64,000 nucleotides of DNA from Gyromitra esculenta (taxonomy: Eukaryota > Ascomycota > Pezizomycetes > Pezizales > Discinaceae). The position numbers were made by a program, and so were the translations under genes. Within the stretch, counting starts at the first letter, position 1, and each line of letters opens with the position of its first letter. The stretch is from NCBI GenBank assembly GCA_038503075.1, contig JBCAML010000018.1, positions 620,001 through 684,000 of the forward strand, in the 5' to 3' direction. Below the pieces are notes generated by a model. The model saw only the letters and a program-made list of their open reading frames with translations. It ran no database searches and was not told the origin of the DNA. This document shows, piece by piece, positions 57,375 through 64,000 of this stretch.

Positions 57375-60178
57375 GGTGTCCTAGCTTCGTAGTGTTGAAC
57401 TGGTATCCCAATAGCGTAAAGGTAGGCACAGAAAGAGAAATCTCTAAGACTTTTGTTTGGTAGTTTCACGATGCTCTTTCTGTGTTCTCGTCCCCTTGCG
57501 AGGTGTACAGTTGTAAATAAGTATGGAATTGTCAAGTAATCGCGGGAAGTGGCTCCGCCTGATCAACCGTTAAGGATTCCCGGTCGTCTCGAAGTATGAT
57601 CAGATCTCTTTCCTTTCTTTTTCGTCCGTTCTTCGCAGAGTATTGATCCTGCTGATGGTAGGCACGGAGGAGCGGAGAATTCAAAATGAACCGTGTAAGG
57701 GCTCCGTTGGGTTTTCTTTCAAGCGTCAGAGGGTCGCGGACTGAGGGGCTTATCCCTTTTTTTTTCCCCCTACTTTCAGTTCTTTTTTTTTTTTTGGTGT
57801 CGTTCGCTTCTCCCGCAGGTGTCGGTTTCCTGGAATTCCCTGCTTTTTTGACGACTGCTGGCCCACTCTAACTATATCCTGCAAAGTCCGGTGGGGAACC
57901 AATTGGCGGTGAGAGGCTAAATCAGCCCAAAGGAAAATCCGCTGGGTGGGCGGGCAGAAAGCTGTTCGCGCAGAGAAGCACAGAGAAGAAGGTTGTTGCG
58001 TTGCCTACTGCTTTCTGCTACTGTACTGCCTGACGCACGCACCAAGCGTGAACGAACTCCTTCAAGGTGCGGTTACTCTTTTGTGTTGCGTCTAGTTGTC
58101 GGTTCCCGGCGCCGTAAAAACGTGGGGCTGCAACGGATTTTCAATAATTGTGGTGTTTAGAAGAAATGTAGCCCAGCGTGGAGATTCTTTGAGTTGCTTA
58201 GGAATGCATTTATTATTATTATTATTTTCTGTGAAGCGGTAATCTTTTTTTAACCCTTATTTTCGTGTGCTCCAAATTGATCCAGACCTGGCGGGAAGAT
58301 GGCAAGAGTGATGGGAGCAGCTAGCAGAAGCAGGGAGCATGCACATCCAGCTCAAGCAAGCTCTCGTGGGAGTTGCAGCAGCTACTAGGTTGCGGGAGTA
58401 GGAATAGCAGGATGAGGTACGTATGTGGATGCGTGATGAGGATGATGATGATAAAGCTGGATGATGCCAGAGAAACACGGACAAAAAAGTCTTAAAAAAG
58501 CGAAGGGCGGATGGCTGAGTCTCTGACGGGATTACCCATGGTTCTCTGTGCAAGCGATACTTTCTTGGGAAGTGGGCCAGGAAATTCAGTTTTTCCCCAG
58601 CTATCTATTTATTTCTATGGACAGAGAGGGGCAACGAAAAAGTAAGGGAGGTGCGGACCTCGATAGCTGGCGGTTTGTAGCAGCAACAATAATTGTGTGC
58701 AGCGGAGGGTGGGGGGAGGTAATCAAATTCAATCAGCCATACAATGTCCAGAGACAGCGTATCTACTGCTTCCTGTGTTCCGGAAGGAGATAGATTGAAG
58801 GGCAGCAGGAAGTGAAGATTGTGGATCGGGATGAGCAGGAACGACAGATAGATCAAACACTGCAGATGAGGGGTGAGGTTGGACAGCTAATATAATATGA
58901 GTACTTATTTTGACTATCGATATTGTCCGGGTGACAGGCATGATGGGGGCATGTAGAAGGAGAGATAACGAGTTTTATCTACACTCAATCACTGATTCGG
59001 CGATGACTTTGAGGAATTCGAATCGATGACTGAAGTTTCAAGAAACACAGAGGTGGGGTACCTTCTGATCAAGTTGAGGTTCAATACAACAATGCCTACC
59101 AGCATCTTGCTCTGCTCTGCTCTGCTCACAAAGCAAACCCGTCCTCCTCTGCTGCCCCTCCTCTGCTCCTGCTCCTGCTCCTGCTCCGGTGCAGCAACCA
59201 ATAGGTAGCAGACTAAACGCGAGATGCAATTGAGTTCACATCTCAGGATAGTGTTTTACCCTGGCTCTTTGCTCGTACTCTATCTTTTATTTTTTTATTA
59301 ACCCTGATCCCTTGCCGAATTGGCCCCCTCAAGCTCGCCATTCGTTTGCCACGACCCACGAGAATGAATGTTGCGTGGATGAGTGGTTGACAGCGAAAGC
59401 TTCACACGAGGACATGTGATGGCATGTCTCTCCTGTACGAAGTGAATTCTAGCAGCCAGGTAGGTTAGACCACCCGTTGCAGCTACATGGAGTGTATTTA
59501 TGACATTTTACATTTTACGTAGGTGGGTGATGCAGTTCTCGATAAACCGACAGGTGGACGGCCAACCCGCTGCTCCGGGAAAACCATTTGGCTACAATCT
59601 AGAACCCAGAATCTAGATGTTCTTCGAATACCCGTGGAAGCATCGGTCAGGGCTCTCGTACCGGGTCTCCGCTGTTCAATGTACCGGTACCGGTACATGG
59701 TGCACTCAGTGCCACTACATTGCTTTACGCGATGGAGTTTCTCGCGTTGGAAAATGCCAAAGAAAGCATGTGCAGACGGCCATCGCACGCCGGCAGGTCC
59801 CTTGGGCGTGCAGAGAAAATAACCAACAGACGGAGAATCCGATTGAACAGAGCTTTCCAGAAAAATGCATGCACAACCCTTTCGCTATCACCGTGACACG
59901 AACGTGGCAATTTTTCCGCAATCCGGAGGTGTTGATGCTGCGCGGGACTCTCCAACCGGAATAAATCTGGGAAACCTAGGGTTAGGGGAGACAGCGAAAA
60001 AGCCAGAGCTGGCCAAAAGGGTTGTTGCAACTTGCAAGGAGAGGGGGTTGAGCCAGGCCTGGAGAACGACGACACCGTGGTCCGTGGAGCTTCTCCTCCT
60101 CTTTCCAGCCCAGCCTTCGCTCCCTCGTTTCCCCTCTCCGATTCCTGCCTCCCCCCTCCCGAGCGCTCCTCGCTAACC
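57375..60178. other. Divergent intergenic region between SCH9 and PER1
   Basis: 2.8 kb shared by two divergent promoters. SCH9 side: T-rich runs near 57750-57795. Middle: (ATT)n near 58210 and GAT-rich microsatellites near 58437-58475. PER1 side: CT-rich from 60080. A 20-nt perfect palindrome (59679-59698) and simple repeats are listed separately. No gene is supported. Confidence 0.5.
59108..59187. repeat. TCTGC and CTCCTG microsatellites
   Basis: CTCTG units repeat at about 59108-59126, and TGCTCC units repeat four times at about 59164-59187. Both strands are open through them by virtue of the repeat, but no gene is implied. Confidence 0.6.
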
Positions 60179-61380
60179 ATGCGGCTTCTACCCCGCACTT
60201 CCTCCTCCTCTTCTTTGGTGTTCAATGGCCACCGTTTTCTCTTCGCCGTCATTGTTTCAGCTTCCTTGTTGCTTGCGCCTGCGGTAGCCTCACGTGGTGA
60301 CCGTTTGCCAGAATTTAAGGACTGCTTGCAGGTAGAGCTCCTTTCTGCCCACCGACTTGCCTGTCTTCACCCAATTCCCATCCCCGCATGTCTATTCTCC
60401 GCATTCTTACCAACTCACGTGTACGCTCGTATTTCGTCCGACTGACCTCTCCCAGACCTGCCACGCCAAACACTGCCTGAACGATCCCTCCCCTCTTCCC
60501 TTCCACCTCCGCCTTCTTCTCTGGACATGTCCCGCTGAATGCGACTACGCCTGTCAACGTACCGTGACCGCGAATCGCGTTGAACGTGGTCAATCAGTTG
60601 AGCAATTCCACGGCAAATGGCCATTCAAGCGCCTCTTCGGCGTGCAGGAGCCGTTCAGCGTCCTTTTTAGCATCCTGAATGGCTACGCGCATTACTCCGG
60701 TCTCCAAGCGCTCCGGCGCGATATCCCCTGGAACTACCCGCTCATGCCGTATTACCGCCTGTTTAGCTACTTCGGCATGGTGTGCTGGTTTTGGAGCACG
60801 ATCTTCCATACCCGCGATTTCGTGTTCACCGAGCGCATGGACTATTTCGCTGCCGGTGCGTCAGTGCTATACGGACTTTACCTCGCGCCAATCCGTGTAT
60901 TCCGCCTCTACAAGCCCGTCCATAGACGTACTCTCAAAATATGGGGCATTGCCTGTTGCGTTGCTTACGCATGCCACGCCTACTATCTGCAATTCGTGAA
61001 ATGGGACTACTCGTATAACATGGCGGCCAATGTGGTGGTCGGAACGTTGCAGAATGCATTTTGGACGTATTTCTCGATCAAGCAGTATAGTCAAAAACGG
61101 AGTCTATGGGCAGCGGGGCCTGGACTAATCGTGACGTGGTTGGTTATGGCGATGAGTTTGGAACTCTTGGACTTTCCACCGGTGTTGCAAAGCATTGATG
61201 CGCATAGCTTGTGGCATGCAGCAACTATTTTCCCGGCTTACATGTGGTACAAGTAAGCTGCTTGCTCAATTAAAACCGCTGGTTATCCAGATTACTAATT
61301 CAAGTGACAGGTTCTTAATCGTAGATGCGAAGAAACATATGGGTGGTTCTGTTGTTGGGGGCTCGAGATTTAAGGAGTAA
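60179..61380 (+). CDS. PER1: PER1/PGAP3-type GPI-lipid remodelling protein
   Basis: Three exons (60179-60331, 60456-61252, 61311-61380; introns 124 and 58 nt) give 339 aa. Per1 acts in the ER and removes the sn-2 acyl chain of GPI anchors so that they can be remodelled and GPI proteins reach lipid rafts. An N-terminal signal sequence (FLFAVIVSASLLLAPAVAS) is followed by the Cys-rich luminal segment FKDCLQTCHAKHCLNDP and WTCPAECDYACQ. Then GKWPFKRLFGVQEPFSVLFS leads into about seven membrane helices. Conserved landmarks include WSTIFHTRD, FTERMDYFAAGA, and SLWHAATIFPAYMWYKFLIV near the end, matching the His/Asp/His pattern of the CREST hydrolase superfamily. The last exon supplies only FLIVDAKKH... 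and a short tail. Length fits yeast Per1. Confidence 0.95.
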
Positions 61381-64000
61381 TTCCCGAAAGTATTTGAGCA
61401 GGCAGTTGTTCGTAAAAGGCAATTACTAGTATTCTCAGATACCCACATAGCGAGGTTTTGTTATTATTTCATGTATAATTACGGTTTAAGTTTAGTCTTT
61501 GTTGCTCCAGGATGCCTGTTAAAAAAAGGACAAATGGGTTTGTATTTTTTGTTACTGAGGAGCATAGGATGGGATCCATAGGTATTTTATTTTTTCGGTA
61601 TATAACTTATATAGGCCAGAGGCATATTCAGAGAGAAATTTATTGAAGAGGGAACTGAGCTGGGCTTGGGTTTAATGGAGCGTTGATCCCAAAAAGAAGA
61701 TGGAGGATACGAGTGATCTCTCATGATCAGCTAATAACGGCACTTACCGGCTGTGTTGGCTTACCTACATGTTGAACCAAGGCTCTGGACCCCGCGCCAT
61801 CGTAAACCCCAAACTTACGACCACCTGGGGTAGGGTAGGTGATGAGTATCTGAGGATGCAGACTGCTATGTTCACACCTTCTTAAACTACCCAGGCAGCC
61901 TAAACCTAGCCGGGTTATCTCCCTCGCAAATAGCACTTTTCGGGTGCTGCCCCGAGTAAACATCAGGGCGCAAATACTTACTATTCAACAAACCCTAGCC
62001 TGCAGCTTGTTGTCCCTCCATACAAGGGCTGCTCACGAGCGTCTGAGTCAGGATCCATCAGATGTGTCACTGAACTTGGCTGCCTACTTCCCTGGTTGCC
62101 TTGCAGGTAATTTCCATGGGGGTTTCTTCGCAGACAGACATGTGCATATATAGTATCGCTGAATTGAATTGAATGGAATGGTACTGCATATTCCACCATC
62201 TGCATCCTGCATATCAGCCCATCTCGCTTCCTTCCGTAAGGCAAAGTTAGAGATGTCTTTCGTTGCGCTTGTAGGGTTCAAATCCCGCCATCCACTCACT
62301 AATCACGGTGCTCCAAAAAAATTGGTTTAATTCTACCTCTTGTTTCGCCGGGAATAAATGAGTCTGAAAACTCGTCTTGGCATAACGCTGCTGTGCTTCC
62401 TGGCCATAGTTCAACCGTACATGTATCATCAATCCACGCAACATGATTGGTGGTAATATACTGACTCACCATGAGCCTCATAGCTATGGTTACGAGTCAT
62501 TTGGGACTGATTGTGTCCTTGACAGCGCTGACGATCTCAGCCATCCGGTCGGAAGGGGAGGGTATACCTAGGGCTAAGTTAAATGGATCACTCATCATTT
62601 TTCATCCCAACGCAGGCAGTTTCGTTTTCAAAGTTAGGCCTGCTACCTAACTTGAGAAGCCTCTACAGAGCGATGCCAGGCGTGGAGCAGCCCTTATTTA
62701 TGTGTGGGCCAAAGTGTATGGTTATGTGTATATCTCAAGCGCTACTGGCTATGTTTGACCTAATGAGTAGTAATTTGTAGAACGCGAACATTTATGAGCT
62801 TGAGTCGCGCATTCCCTTTCGATATTGGTGGCTCTAGACTACTCTCGTAACCAAATCCTACGATCTATCTAAATAGCTCGACCTGCAATTCGACCCTAAT
62901 GGATGGCCTTTTATCGATACATAGAGGCTAGGCCATTGTTGATACAACTTAGGAATGTATGTACCTATCGCTTTACGTAATTTCTGTCTCCCGAAGTCGC
63001 TTTTGGAGGGCGCAATGTTAAAAAGATTTTTTAGTAACTGTGTTGTAATATTAGGGGCGAACGAGATCGATTGCTTAGCTCTCTGTAGGCTGGTAGCGCG
63101 CCCCCGTCTGTATACAAGTACATATCCTTCTAGAGCACCTATGTGCCCGTAGACTCGAGCCTATATCTCTCCCTAATATCCGCCCCCCGAGAGGTCCTAT
63201 ATTAGGAAGCTTTTCTAACAAACTTGTTGAAACTATTAATATTACGCCCTAATAAGTACTCAGGGTTCCGCCCCTGTAGAGCTTTAAATAGCCAGACGGG
63301 TTTTGGGAGCCCCGGGGTCTGGGAGCTTTCTATTGGTCAATCTCTTGTATATATACTGCCTGCTTTCCTTGGATCTCGTTCGGTATCCTAAGCTTAAATA
63401 ATACTCGATCGTGGTCCAAAACTCCAACAAAACTGGAGGAAGTCTTATCGAGTGAGATCGTGTGACTTGCAGCATTTCATGGCTATTTTCAGATATCATT
63501 GAGTGGGGCTGCGTTTTAGAGGCTGTGGTTTTGTTAACCAGGGCTATCTCTCTTTGTAATACGCTCTTGAATGGGAGATATAGTCATGCTGAGATATAAG
63601 TTATTGACTGCAATCGGTTCATGGCAAATCACTCGATTAAGTGATGCTAGGTTTACATGTAGTTACGGAATCTTGGTGCTCACGGATTCATCTTGGGGAG
63701 CGTGCCGATTTGAGGGTTAACTCTCATATATCTAGAGTGCTAGGAACTGATGTACGTGTTGTTACTTGGTTAATTATAAGTTTGTGTTTAAGAATACGGT
63801 AACCTACAGGTTGGATATATGTGCCTAGTGAAATAACAAATAAATAAGTAGGAGTTGAATGTGCTTAATGAGAAAATAAATAAAAAATAAATAAACAAAC
63901 AAATTGAAAAGGATGGGAAAATAGAAGGGCTAGCTGATGATATCGAATTTAAGTAGATAGTAGTGTTCATGGACGTGTATGTAGTTATGACAGCTCATCA
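61381..64000. other. Gene-free 3' flank and AT-rich block
   Basis: No gene is supported up to the window end. Contents: a (GAATT)n-like run at 62159-62180, a GGGTTCAAATCCCGCC sequence near 62275 that resembles a tRNA T-loop but has no matching D-arm, TACATGTA at 62418-62425 and 63654-63661, and an AAATAAATAA-rich stretch at 63835-63900. Confidence 0.45.

Noticed and set aside
19600..61380. A biosynthetic gene cluster linking the metabolic genes
   Set aside because: No polyketide, peptide or terpene synthase, no tailoring oxidases and no cluster regulator are present. The genes belong to unrelated housekeeping and secretory functions.
62250..62300. tRNA-like T-loop GGGTTCAAATCCCGCC
   Set aside because: Only three of five T-stem pairs form and no D-arm or A-box lies at the right distance upstream. 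It may be a decayed SINE but is not a tRNA gene.
1..64000. CRISPR array, operon structure, rRNA or prophage
   Set aside because: The window is fungal nuclear DNA with introns. No spaced direct repeats of CRISPR type, no ribosomal RNA and no phage genes are visible.

Overview
This window is nuclear DNA of a filamentous ascomycete (Pezizomycotina). The genes carry many short GT-AG introns, mostly 50-125 nt, with CTAAC/CTGAC-type branch sequences. The recognisable proteins are ordinary fungal ones. I cannot name the genus. Compact genes sit as small islands between long AT-rich, gene-poor blocks (about 1.7-7.3, 15.5-19.5, 21.3-25.3 and 47.1-53.8 kb) that contain short TA-flanked terminal-inverted-repeat elements.

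Layout: a secreted Gly/Ser repeat protein (0.9-1.5 kb, minus); a degenerate block with a 468-bp inverted-repeat element; a small acidic nuclear protein (8.2-8.7, plus) convergent with a four-metal-binding-domain copper P1B-ATPase (9.6-13.7, minus); a repeat-rich block; a mitochondrial family III CoA-transferase with an 8-nt exon (19.6-21.2, plus); two unidentified proteins (25.4-26.9 and 28.7-29.4, plus); two tandem secreted pectin lyases with different intron counts (32.9-34.3 and 36.6-38.1, plus); an orphan 604-aa protein (38.6-40.5, minus); phosphoacetylglucosamine mutase with a 14-nt exon (43.2-45.1, plus); a small secreted RlpA/barwin-like double-psi beta-barrel protein (46.3-47.1, minus); a long gene-free block; the AGC kinase SCH9 (53.9-57.4, minus); and the GPI-lipid remodelling protein PER1 (60.2-61.4, plus).

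The genes do not form a metabolic cluster. They mix housekeeping functions (UDP-GlcNAc synthesis, TOR-SCH9 signalling, GPI-anchor remodelling, copper handling, organic-acid CoA chemistry) with secreted functions suited to plant-cell-wall contact (two pectin lyases, a DPBB protein, a repeat protein). Each intron-containing gene model was joined by hand and closes to a multiple of three. The weak point is the N-terminal junction of SCH9.

The most unusual signal is outside the genes. The palindrome TACATGTA occurs at 20 places, all non-coding, where one or two would be expected by chance. It has exactly the form of the footprint a Tc1-type transposon with CA...TG ends leaves on excision. At least eight TA-flanked inverted-repeat elements of five kinds are visible in the same intergenic DNA, three of them with CAG...CTG ends. 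I read this as a record of past Tc1/mariner-type transposition, which is inference.
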